A DNA stretch of 64,000 nucleotides from Panicum virgatum (taxonomy: Eukaryota; Streptophyta; Magnoliopsida; Poales; Poaceae). Of this stretch, positions 45,401 to 56,149 are shown in pieces; positions within the stretch are counted from its first letter, which is position 1; the number at the start of each line of letters is the position of its first letter. Below the pieces are notes generated by a model. It had not been told where the DNA came from, did not search any database, and was given only the letters and a program-made list of their open reading frames with translations. The position numbers and the translations under genes were made by a program. The stretch covers positions 40,203,607 through 40,267,606 of the forward strand of contig NC_053150.1 in the NCBI RefSeq assembly GCF_016808335.1. The letters are read 5' to 3'.

Positions 45401-47065
45401 ATCTCCCCCTTGATGAGTGCATTGTTAACACCTTCATCTTCCATCTCCAGGAGTAGCAACTCTTCAGCTACCTGCTACCTGCATCCAAATGCGGAGACAA
45501 GAAAAACAAAGAAAAAACAAGACAAGATGGGAAACAGGAAAGGACCAAAGAAGAAAGAGAAAAAGGAAAGGTTCAACCAAATGACCAAGAGCCAAACAAA
45601 AGCAAGAAAAGGTCATTTGAGCTAAACAAAAACAAAGCCAAAAATCGGCCCCCTTAGACAAGGGTAACTGCTCAACGCAGCCGATCAAACAAAGCATGAC
45701 CCCTCAAAGAAAGAGGCAGGGCTCAACACAGTCATGCAAAGGCAAACATCGGTTCCTCCAGAAGGAGGCAAAGGCTCAACACAACTGGTAAAAGAGCATG
45801 CAAAAGCTCAAAACCACTAAACCACATAACCCAAAAAGATTCCCCTCACAATATGCAACGCTCAACCATATATGAGTGCACACTCAACTCCCCCTGTCAC
45901 AAAGAGGAATTTTGTAAGCTCACATCACTCACCCCCAAATGCAAAGGAAGGTGAGTCACAAACTCTCCCCCTTGTTGACAATGGGACTCATCAAGTGAGT
46001 CTCAAAACACTCATGACGGCCACTCCCCCTGGAATGAACCTCCCCCTGAGATGCAGCTCCCCCTTAAAATATGTCGTGAAGTGTAAGTGGAGTGCATAAA
46101 CAAGCTTCATAGGTATGGTACAAGCATTTACAAGTTCTAACATGTATAGTGCAGAGGGTAGCAAACAGACACTGCATCAAAATGCTCAGGAGAATATAGA
46201 GTTACTGAACTAGAGCAAGCAGGTCAGGGTTATCAAAACAAAAGCATCACCAACACAAGCTTGAACTACTTATCATAAGCAGGAGGGCATAAGCTAACAA
46301 GGCCATACTCAAGTGCAAGAGCTGAACAAGAAGAAAATGCTAGCAAGTCTAAAGCCATTTCTTGCAAGTTTTCAACCATTTATTAGAGTTGTATTGGAAG
46401 CGCATGAAAGACAAGCAAGATTAGTGCTTGTGCCAGGGGTTATCTCTTGACAATGCTTAACTTTCCGAATGTGCCAAGCCTCGATACCACAGAAATGGAC
46501 CGTCATAAGCTTAAGGCAACACTCTCAGCCATCCACAGCCATGTCTAAGTTCTCATGAAAGAGCAGTCTCAGAACACTAAACAGTGGCATCAAGAAGACC
46601 CGCCTAGATCTTTTCTCTTGTAATAGCACCTTAGAACTGGTTATTTGACATGAAGTTCATTTACCACTTGTTTAAATTAACCAGAATAGCATATAGACCA
46701 TTGCAAAGCAGTAATACTCCAAAGAACAAACATCTTAGCTTAACTTGGCATGATCAAGCTAGAAAAGCACTCAACTCCTACTCATGCTAGTAGACAAGCT
46801 TAGAGGTGACCATTTTCAGGATTTTCAAAGAATTTACAAGCTATCTCAGAATTCAGATTTGCGATATATTCAAAAGAGCATAGCTAGCATGGTCATCTCT
46901 ACAACACAAAGCATCTATACAACAGAAAGATACAAGTAAATGCTTCAACTGTACAAAAAAAACTCAAGTGCATGTGTAGGTGCTGGCATAGACAATGATG
47001 CATGATAAGATACAAAATGCAAGAAAAAGCAAAGGAAAAAATAAACTACTCAAAGTATCCCTGAA
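45401..47065 (-). other. Sirevirus-2 3' non-coding region with multiple polypurine tracts
   Basis: 1.65 kb with no ORF on the element strand. On the minus strand AGGGGGAG-type purine tracts occur next to the LTR (45401-45411) and again at 45889-45896, 45964-45972, 46023-46030, 46040-46047 and 46057-46065. Multiple tracts before the 3' LTR are a published Sirevirus hallmark. No envelope-like ORF is present. Confidence 0.8.
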
Positions 47066-47695
47066 CTAAAAGGGATACACAACTCCCAACTGCCCCCGCA
47101 AACGAATAAAGGGTTTTTCTTCAAGGGGTTTGGTGAGGATATCTGCTAGCTGGTCATCGGTGTCAACGTGGATTAGGTCAACTGCTCTCTTTTCATACTG
47201 ATCTCTTAGGAAGTGAAAGTGTATATCGATGTGTTTGGATCTAGAGTGGAGGCATGAGTTCTTTCCAACACTAATGGCACTCGTGCTGTCACAGAACAAA
47301 GGCACTCTCTCAGTGAAAAGTAACCCATCCATATAAGCTGGGAGCAGCAGCTAGCAGCGGCAAGAAATTCGGCTTCTGTGGTGGAAAGAGCTACCCTAGA
47401 TTGTTTGTAGGAGGACCAAGAGACGAGACAAACCAAGAAATTGACATGTGCCTAAAGTGGATTTTCGGTCCAACTTATAGCCAGCATAGTGAGCATCAGA
47501 GAAACCACAAAGCTGAAGAGAGGAGGCGGCAGAATAGAACAAGCCAAGCTCAGAGGTGTATGTCAAGTACCTGAAGATCCTCTTGACCGCCTTGAGGTGT
47601 GACTCTCTAGGAGATGCTTGAAACCGAGCACAAAGCCCAGTAGCAAACAAGATATCCGGTCTTGTGGCGGTCAGGTACAGAATTGATCCGATCAT
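47066..47695 (-). pseudogene. Sirevirus-2 RT end and RNase H fragment, minus strand
   Basis: The minus strand reads [20 protein letters not shown], then [20 protein letters not shown], then ALSTTEAEFLAAASCCSQLI, then VPLFCDSTSAISVGKN and DDQLADILTKPLEEKPFIRL, ending VVYPF. These are the RT connection and RNase H of a Sirevirus. Two frameshifts near 47340 and 47420 break it. It starts abruptly at about 47695, where a plus-strand gag of the same family begins. It matches plus-strand 51800-52380, so two copies of this region face away from each other. Confidence 0.88.
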
Positions 47696-47699
47696 CCCT

Positions 47700-49253
47700 C
47701 GACACGTCCTCTGAGGTGAGTATCACTGATGAGGAAATCTTGGAGATCCTAGAGGATAATCGCAAGGAGGTTAAGAGATACGCTAGGATAACTAGGAAGA
47801 TGAGTGAGGCGTATGACAAAGTGTGTGCTGAGCTTATCATTGCAAATGGCAAGATCAAAGCCTTGAGTGTGCCACCTCCTGAGCCTACCGAGTCTGAGTG
47901 TGAGAGCTGTTTGGCGGTGATGGCCGATTTGGCCAAGTTGAGGAACAAGTATGCCCAACGTGTGGAAGAAAGGGATGCTTTTCATGCAAACCTTGAGGCC
48001 ACCAAGAAAGACCTCCTAGCTGCCCAAGCCCCAGTTGTTTCCGATGTTGAGCCCTATGAGACCTGCCCACACCTTGAGAGTGAGCTAGAGAAGCATAGGA
48101 AGCAGTGTGATGCGTAGGTCGGGGACCTTGAGAGGCTGAGTGCAGAGTTGGTTGAGTTGCATGCACGTCTTACCTTGCTTGGAGCGTGTAAGGTTTGTCC
48201 TATGCTCAGAGAGGAGTTGGCACAGGTTTAGGGAGATCTTGAGAAGTGGACTGCCTCGTCCAGTGTTTGTGAAGACTGCCTCTCTTTTAGGACGGAGCTA
48301 GCTACTTGCAAGGCTGAGGTGAAACGTTTAGAGAAGCAACCTAGCCATCCTAGTGAGGAGTGCAATGCTTGTGCCACTTAGGCTTTGCTGTCTAACCTGA
48401 GAGAGGAGAAGGAGAACTCCGATTTGGAGAACTTTTACCTCAGGCAGATCTTGAGTTGGGTTTCGGCCAGGGAGCCTCAGCTGGGGATGATGATCCAGCA
48501 ATTCAAGAAGGAGGATGGTTTCAGTGTGGGGTACAAGTACTCCCATGCCGACTTTGAGTGTGTGCTGGACAAGGTGTTGGAGTGGAGCAAGCTTACCCCT
48601 AAACATCATTTTCCCAAGACCCACAACACCAAGGGCTTCAAGCCCGACCAGCCCAAGGATGGCGTCTTTCAGGTGCCACCCAAGAAACCTCCCAAGAAGC
48701 CTGTCTGGACCCCCAAGCCTAACGATCTCCAGAACAACCATGACTCCCTTTCAGGGACATCCAAGGCCAAGCCCAAGGCTATACCCAAGGCCACCAAGCC
48801 CAAGGGTAATCAGCCTAAACCTCCACCTCAAGCTCCAAAGCCCCAGCCTCAACCTAAGCCTTGGACCGAGACCTTTGTGTGTGACTACTGTCACCGTCAG
48901 AGTCACCTTGAGGAGTTTTGCTTCAAGAGGAAGCGGGCGGAAAGGTTGGAGATGTCCTGGAGGAACCAGTACCAGTTCTACCAGGAGGGTAGTGGAACTG
49001 CTTTGCCTCGGTGCGCGGAGTAGCGAGACGACCAGGCGCGTCGTGTAGGTGGTGGTGGCGGAGATGACTTTGGACGTCGTGCTCCTGTTGGTGGCTTCTT
49101 TCCTCGAGCTCCAGGATGTCGTTTTGAGTACGACTTTTGTCCTTCGAGCTTTGAGCATACGCAGTTTGAGAGAGATCCGTGTTTTGGTTCTGAGTCTTTT
49201 ACTTCCTATGCACCTGCTTTTCATCCTACCTATGAGCATTTGACTGTTGATTT
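47700..49253 (+). pseudogene. Sirevirus gag, C-terminal two-thirds, plus strand
   Basis: One frame from about 47700 to the gag-pol junction, interrupted by four TAG codons (48115, 48229, 48379, 49021), each where Gln (CAG) fits. It starts inside a coiled-coil region ([20 protein letters not shown]). Repeated units with CPHLESEL, CKVCPMLREELA and CEDCLSFRTELA follow, then a Pro/Lys-rich basic stretch and the Sirevirus zinc finger CDYCHRQSHLEEFCFKR. The N-terminal part is missing at the 47.7-kb junction. A frame change near 49250 leads into pol. Confidence 0.87.
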
Positions 49254-52200
49254 TTGCAGGAACGAGGCCTGGAGGACATATGGATCATGGACTCAGGCTG
49301 CTCCAGGCACATAACGGGGCAGCGTAGATGGTTCTCCAGCCTCACCCCGACGAGCGGCAAGGACTACATCACATTCGGGGACAAAGGTCAAGGTAAGGTG
49401 CAGGGTGTTTGCTCAGTGGCTGTTTCGAGGAAGTTTACCCTGAGGGAAGTTGCTTTGGTTTTGAGTATTCGTTTCAATCTGCTTTCTATGTCGCAACTTC
49501 TCAAGGATGGGTATGAAGTGCGCTTTAAGAAGGGTTGCTCTTGCGTTTTGGATGTTAAGGTAGAGTTGGTCTGTAAGATCAAGCCGTTTGGCAATATCTT
49601 TCAGGTTGACTTCTCTCTGTCCTCTGGCCCTTCGCGTTGTCTTGTTGGTGCTAGTCCTTCTTCTTTTGGTTCTTCTAAGCTCTGGAAGTGGCATAGGAGG
49701 CTTGGCCATTTGAGTTTTGATCTCCTGGTGAGGTTGAGCTCTATGGGCCTAATCCGAGGATTGCCCAAGCTCAAGTTGGAGAAGGATTTGGTTTGTCATC
49801 CATGCCGCCATGGAAAAATGGTAGCTGCTTCTCACACGCCTGTGTCTTAGGTGATGACTTCGTATCCGAACGAGCTTTTGCATATGGACACAGTGGGTCC
49901 TGCTCGGGTTCGGCCGGTCGGTGGGAAGTGGTATATGCTAGTGGTAGTGGATGACTTCTCTCGGTTCTCGTGGGTGTTCTTTCTTGAGTCAAAGGAGGAA
50001 GTTTTCGGTTTTGTTCACAATCTGGTCTTGGGGTTGAACAACGAGAGTCATGGACGAGTGAGGGCTATTCGTTCTGATAATGGAACCGAGTTTAGGAACT
50101 CTCTTATGGACAACTTCTGCAGTGACCATGGTCTGGACCACCAGTTGCCTTCTCCATATACTCCCCCATAGAACGGCGTTGTGGAATGCAAGAATCGCAT
50201 GCTTGTTGAGATGGCTAGGACGATACTCGATGAGCATAGGACTCCTCGCCGGTTTTGGGCTGAAGCAGTGAACACGGCTTGCTATGTAGCCAACCGCATT
50301 TTTCTCCGAGCTTACCTTGGTAAGACCACGTATGAGCTACGGTATGGACGACAGCCCAAAGTGAGCCATCTGCGAGCATTTGGCTACAGATGCTTTGTGC
50401 TCAAGAAGGGGGCATTTGGATAAGTTTGAGTCTCGCCACTCGGATGGTGTTTTTCTTGGTTACGCCTTGAACTCGAGAGGGTTTCGAGTGTGGAACCTTG
50501 ACACCAAACAAGTAGTGGAGACTTGTGAAGTTTCTTTTGATGAAACTATGCCTTGCACAACCCCTGCCTTTGAGCTTTCAGGTGAAGATGTTGAGGGTGA
50601 ATCGATCTTTGAGGATGACGATGGCCCTGAAGGTGGTGATGGTGGGACTACTGCGTGTGCTACAGGTCCCACACCCTCTGAGACGAGCGATGATGAAGAT
50701 TCACCTCCGATCACTAGTACGAATACGATCGATGTACCTTCAACCTCAGCGGGGCCTGCTACGGATGCAAGGGAGGTGACCTCCCGAGCGACTGGTTCCT
50801 AGGCAGTCCAGCGGGATCACCCATCGAACAAGATCATTGGCGACATTGGCACAAGGATTTTGAGGTCCCAATTAGGTTCTGTGGCTTTCTTTGCTCATTT
50901 CGACTTTGTTGCTAATTTTGAACCCAAGGATGTTGGACACGCTTTGTCGGATAGTCATTGGGTCAATGCCATGCATGAGGAGTTAGAAAACTTTGAGAGA
51001 AATCAGGTGTGGAAGCTAGTTGAGCCGCCACCTCAGTGCAACCCCGTTGGTACCAAGTGGGTATGCAAAAACAAGCAAGATGCTGATGGGGTTGTGGTGC
51101 GCAACAAGGCTCGGCTAGTTGCCCAAGGGTTTTGCCAAAAGGAGGGTATTGATTTTGAGGAAACCTTTGCACCTATGGCACGCCTTGAATCCATTCACAT
51201 ATTCTTGGCGTTTGCAGCGTCAAAGGGTTTTAAACTCTTTCAAATGGATGTTAAAAGTGCCTTCCTTAATGGTTTCATTGAGAAAGAAGTTTATGTAAAA
51301 CAACCCCTGGTTTTGAAAACCCCAAGTTCCCAAACCATGTTTTCAAGCTTCAAAAAGCCTTGTACGGTCTTAAGCAAGCTCCTAAAGCTTGGTATGATCG
51401 TCTCAAGAAGTTTCTCATTGGTAAGGGTTTTAAAATGGGGTCAGTTGATAAAACTCTTTTCTTGTTGAGTCATGGCAGCGACCTCTTGATTGTTCAGATA
51501 TATGTGAATGATATCATCTTTGGGATAACATATAATGCTCTTGTTTCCAAGTTTGCTAAGCAGATGAGTTCTGAGTTTGAGATGAGCATGATGGGTGAGC
51601 TCTAGTACTTCCTAGGCCTTCAGATTAAGCAGATGAAGGAAGGGATATTCCTTCATCAAGCTAAGTACACCAAGGACTTGCTAAGGAAGTATAAGTTTGG
51701 CGGAGATCTAAAGCCCCAGATGATACCGATGAGTTCAAGTGGAGGATTGGACAAGGACGAGGATGGAGTAGCTGTTGATCAGAAGGCGTATCGAGGGATG
51801 ATCGGATCACTTCTGTACCTGACGGCCACAAAACTAGATATCTTGTTTGCTACTGGACTTTGTGCTCGGTTTCGAGCATCTCCTAGAGAGTCACACCTCA
51901 AGGCTGTCAAGAGGATCTTCAGGTACTTGACATACACCTCCGAGCTTGGCTTGTTCTATTCTGCCACCTCCTCTCTTCAGCTTTGTGGTTTCTCTAATGC
52001 TGATTATGGTGGCTGTAAGTTGGACCACAAATCCACTTCAGGCACATGTCAATTTCTTGGTTTGTCTCTTGGTCCTCCCGCAAACAATATGGAGTAGCCC
52101 TTTCCACCACAGAAGCCAAATTTATTGCCGCTGCTAGCTGCTGCTCCCAGCTTATATGGATGATAGCTACATTGAGAGACTATGGGTTACTTTTCATTGA

Positions 52201-52380
52201 GAGAGTGCCTTTGTTCTGTGAGAGCACGAGTGCCATTAGTGTTGGAAAGAACCCATGCCTCCACTTCAGATCCAAACACATCAATATACGTTTTCACTTC
52301 CTGAGAGATCAGTATGAAAAGAGAGTAGTTGACCTAATCCTTGTTGACACCGATGACCAGCTAGCAGATATCCTCACCAA
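49254..52380 (+). pseudogene. Sirevirus pol, plus strand (protease, integrase, RT, RNase H)
   Basis: The protease has DSG in WIMDSGCSRHITG. The integrase zinc region has WHRRLGHLSFDLL and CHPCRHGK; the integrase core has LLHMDTVGPARV (D), IRSDNGTEF (D) and NGVVECKNR, in which the E is kept. RT has [45 protein letters not shown] and IYVNDIIFG, in which the usual DD is now ND. RNase H follows to DDQLADILTK at 52380. TAG stops lie at 49848, 50169, 50800 and 51603; frameshifts lie near 50408 (extra G in a G run), 51310 and 52060. It breaks off in the RNase H tail, joined to Sirevirus-1-type gag. Not functional. Confidence 0.9.
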
Positions 52381-52683
52381 AAAAGTCATTCTTCAAGAAG
52401 AGAAGCCCCTCAAGATGAAAGTACTTCAACAAGAAAGGTGGCAAAGCTTATGTTGGAGAATGGGTGACCAATAAAGACTCAAGTGATGCATCATCCATCT
52501 CTTGCCCTTCAAGTGATGATTCAAGTGATGAGGAGATTGTTGTCAGTCTTGTAGTTGCTATGTCAACTAAGGTCAAGTCTTCACCGAGCACTACACCAAG
52601 CAAGCTATTATGCTTAATGGCAAAAAGTGACAAGGTGAGAACATTTGATGATTCGTTTAGTGATGATGATGATGCACCTTCCT
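52381..52683 (+). pseudogene. Second copy of the Sirevirus-1 gag C-terminal region
   Basis: Matches 42977-43258 with about 20 differences in roughly 275 bp by my count. Here the sequence runs on past the place where Sirevirus-2 cut the other copy (TTTAG then TGATGATGATGATGC). It joins Tat-type RT at about 52684. It is therefore a related but separate gag copy, not the far side of one simple insertion. Confidence 0.8.
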
Positions 52684-55102
52684 AGAGAAGATCAACGCCA
52701 TCATGGCCATGGACACTCTAGCTACTATCAAGGACGTCCAGAAGCTTACTGGCTGCATGGCAGCTTTGAACTGGTTCTTGTCCAGGCTTGGCAAATGGGG
52801 CTTACCCTTCTTCGAGCTCCTAAAGCGACAAGACAAATTCGAGTGGACTACAGAAGCTGCGGAAGCACTCGAGAACCTCAAGCATCATCTCCAGTCACCG
52901 CCGACTCTAACAGCTCCACCACCTAGAGAGGAACTGCTCCTCTACATCACTGTGACTACTCATGTAGTCAGTACAGTCATAGTAGTCGAACGCCCGGAGG
53001 AAGGCCACGCCTACGGTGTTCAGATACCAGTTTACTTCATCAGTGAAGTACTCTCTGAATCAAAGGTTAGATATCCATCAATTCAGAAACTCCTGTATGG
53101 AATTCTAATCACCTCCAGGAAGCTCCGACATTACTTCGACGAGTACAAGATCTCAGTAATAACTGATTTCCCATTGGGGGATATATTCCACAATCAGGAT
53201 GCCACTGGACGAATTTCAAAGTGGACAGTTGAACTGGGAGCCTTGGAAATCAACTTCAAGCCAAGAACAACAATCAAGTCACAGGCACTAGTCAACTTCT
53301 TAGCTGAATGGCGGGAAAATCAAATTCTAGCGCCTCATAACATTCCAGAGCATTGGGTAATGTACTTTGACGGCTCACTCAAGCTCGACGGAGGTGGCGC
53401 AGGAGTTCTGTTCATCTCCCCCAAGGGAGAGCAATTGAAGTATGTGTTCCAAATCTTGTTCAAGGTCTCCAACAATGAAGCTGAATATGAGGCACTGCTA
53501 CATGGCCTTCGACTAGCAGTTTCTCTCGACATCAAGCGACTACTTATTTGTGGCGATTCTCTACTCGTCGTCCAGCAAGTCATTAAAGAATGGGACACCA
53601 ACAAGGATACAATGGACGCATATGTCGAAGAAATCAGAAAACTTGAAAACAAGTTCTCAGGATTGCAAATCCACCACGTAGACCGCGACAACAACGTGGG
53701 AGTTGATGTCCTTTCCAAACTTGGATCTACTTGAGCAGTTGTTCCACCTGGAGTTTTTGTCCATGAACTTCATCATCCATCAGTAAAGGTACAAAGCCAA
53801 CAAGCCACTGACATGGAGGCCCTGGCCACAGTCAGAGAAATACTGATGTTCGAAGAAGACTGGCAGATCCAGTTTATCGACTTCATCAAGGAGTTCAAGC
53901 TTCCACCACATGTCGATCCTAAAAGCGCTGAAGCTGCCCGCATCATCAGGCGTAGCAAGGGTTTCGTCATCGTCGGCGACAACCTATACAAGCGCTCTGC
54001 TTCTGGCATCCTCATGAAGTGCGTTACCTTTGAAGAAGGCAAAGACATCCTCAGAGAGATACACGAAGGAGTTTGCAGCAACCATGCCGCATCAAGGACA
54101 CTAGTCGGCAAGGTTTACAGGTTAGGTTTCTTCTGGCCAGCAGCTGTTTCAGACGCAGAAGACCTTGTCAGACGATGCCCCGGCTGCCAATTGTTCGGCA
54201 AAAAGACTCACATCCCAGCACACAACCTGATAACAATCCCTCCATCATGGACATTCGTCTGTTGGAGTTTGGACATGATCGAACCATTAACTGTAGCTCC
54301 AGGAGGATTCAATCATGTGCTGGTAGCAGTCGACAAGTTTACCAAGTGGATCGAGTATAAGCCCATTGTCAAGATCTCATCTGATAGAGCAGTGGATTTC
54401 ATCTCTGACATCATTCACCGGTTCGGATTTCTCCACACCATCATTATGGATCTCGGCTCTAACTTCACGTCACAATCTTTTTGGGATTTCTATGACAACA
54501 CTTGCATTGAGGTCAAATATGCTTCAGTAGCTCACCCTCGAGCAAATGGGCAGGTAGAGCGCATCAATGGCTTTGTACTCAACGGCTTGAATAAAAGACT
54601 CTATGATGCCAACACCAAGAAAGGTGGCAAGTGGATTCAGGAACTACCCCATGTGGTCTGGGGGTTGCGAACGCAGCCTAGCAAAGCAACTGGACAGCCT
54701 CCTTTCTTCCTCACTTACGGGTCAGAGGCTATACTACCCGCAGATATCATGTGGGAATCTCCAAGAGTAGAAGTCTATCAAGAAGAAGAAGCAGATGAAG
54801 CTCGACAACTTGAGTTAGATCTTGTCGAAGAAGCCAGAATCAATGCTTTAACCCAGTCGGCTAGATATCTTCAAGGAGTCAGACACTATCATGATCGCAA
54901 TGTCCAGCAAAGATCTTTCAACATTGGAGATCTAGTATTACGAAGGATTCAAGATGAGACAGGATTGCACAAGTTAAATTCTAGATGGGAGGGTCCTTTC
55001 ATCGTAACTAAGGTTACAAGACCTGGGTCATACAGAATCATAGATGGCAATGAGGTACCCAATTCCTGGAATATTGAGCACTTGCGCAAATTCTATCCTT
55101 GA
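52684..55102 (+). pseudogene. Tat-lineage Ty3/gypsy pol, 5'-truncated (RT end, RNase H, archaeal-type RNase H, integrase)
   Basis: A single frame with one stop (TGA, 53732-53734). It starts in the RT thumb (KLTGCMAALNWFLSRLGKWG). A decayed RNase H follows (TKPF-type strand replaced by LLLYITVTTHVVS). Then comes the additional archaeal-type RNase H of Tat elements: YFDGSLKLDGGGAGVLF, NNEAEYEALLHGL, ICGDSLLVVQQ, HVDRDNNVGVDVL. The integrase has a zinc region (HEGVCSNHAASRTL, CPGCQLF), the triad in WSLDMIEPL, IIMDLGSNFTSQSF and HPRANGQVERING, and a C-terminal RWEGPFIVTKV module, ending at 55102. The stop fits CGA to TGA. Gag, protease and the RT catalytic core are absent. Confidence 0.9.
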
Positions 55103-55254
55103 TCCAAACAACATGGCGATGTCAGTTGATCTCTTTAATAAAGCAAGAGTTTTTCACCAGTATATCGACTACATTAAAGGCATTTTTCAATCTGACAGCA
55201 TCACCTGTTCAGGATAGCTTACACAGTTTTCCATCAGAAAAACTACACAAGCCA
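55103..55254 (+). other. Tat 3' UTR, proximal part
   Basis: Non-coding. It includes CGATGTCAGTTGATCTCTTT and an AATAAAGC run just after the pol stop. Confidence 0.5.
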
Positions 55255-55800
55255 CATCCTTGTCTTCGGGCACAACTTACTCGCTTAGCTCGAGAAGGTA
55301 TATGGATACCTTTTCTAGTTGTTCATCTTGGGTAACTCGATGGAGTTCATCCTAACAGGTCAACTATAAGGAACTCCAACCTTGTCTTAAAGGCAAAACT
55401 ACTCGCTTGCTCAAGTATGTTATGGATACTACTACATTTTGTCCATCTTGGGTAACCCGACGGGGTTCATCCTAACCGGTCAATCTTAGTAGTTACTCCA
55501 GTCTATAAGTTAGACACCCTATTCGCAAGCTCGAATAGGTATCAGATATTTTTGAGATGGTTTCATCTTGGATAACTCAACAGAGTTCATCCTAATAGAT
55601 CTATCTTAAGAATTACTCCAGTCCTTGGTTGGGACACACTACTCGCTTGCTCGAGTAGTTTGTGGATATCTTTATAGTCTTTCTATCTGGGTAATCCGAC
55701 GAGATTCACCCTAACTGATCAACTATAGAGATCACTCCATGCTAACATTCTATTCGACTGATCGAGTAGTTTGTACTTATCCTATGGTATCAGATCATAC
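55255..55800 (+). repeat. 120-bp tandem array in the Tat 3' UTR, about 4.5 units
   Basis: The motif TACTCGCTTGCTCGAG or a variant recurs at about 55278, 55400, 55520, 55640 and 55751, a spacing of 122, 120, 120 and 111 bp. Each unit also has TCATCTTGGGTAACYCGA and GTTCATCCTAACNGGTC. Units are clearly diverged. Tandem repeats in the 3' untranslated region of Tat elements are well known and can seed satellite DNA. Confidence 0.88.
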
Positions 55801-55882
55801 TTCTGAAGACACACCAACAGGATAAAAGCAATATCTAGAAAAACAGATCTTATAGAAAATTACAAGAGTTGTTACAAGCATA

Positions 55883-56149
55883 TTACTCTGCCAAGTTCTT
55901 TAGAATTTCCTCAGTGATTACTTCTGACTCCTTACAATAGTCTTGGAATTTCTCATCAGAGCAATCAGGAGCAATTCCTTTAGCTATGGGAGCTAAGTTG
56001 AACTGAGGCAAGTACGACTTGACAACTCTAATCATATGGGTCAGATAATTCTTGGAGGTAGCCGTCATGACATCAAAAATCTTTTTGGGAGCTTCTTCTA
56101 GACGCTCTACCAAAGACTTACTACTCAACGACCCCTCTTCGGAATCTAC
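55883..56149 (-). pseudogene. Antisense ORF in the Tat 3' region, cut by the chromovirus
   Basis: On the strand opposite to pol, an open frame runs from the chromovirus boundary (56149) to a stop at 55883, 88 codons with no internal stop. The peptide includes SLVERLEEAPKKIFDVMTAT, YLTHMIRVVKSYLPQFNLAP and ITEEILKNLAE, mixed helix-forming and unlike random translation. No ATG lies at its start, so the N-terminal part was on the far side of the chromovirus, outside the window. Extra ORFs, some antisense, between pol and the 3' LTR are known in Tat elements (for example Grande). I do not recognise a function. Confidence 0.6.

Noticed and set aside
43400..45625. Plus-strand ORFs between 43.4 and 45.6 kb
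   Set aside because: They lie inside a minus-strand LTR and its flank, and their peptides are low-complexity or unrecognisable.
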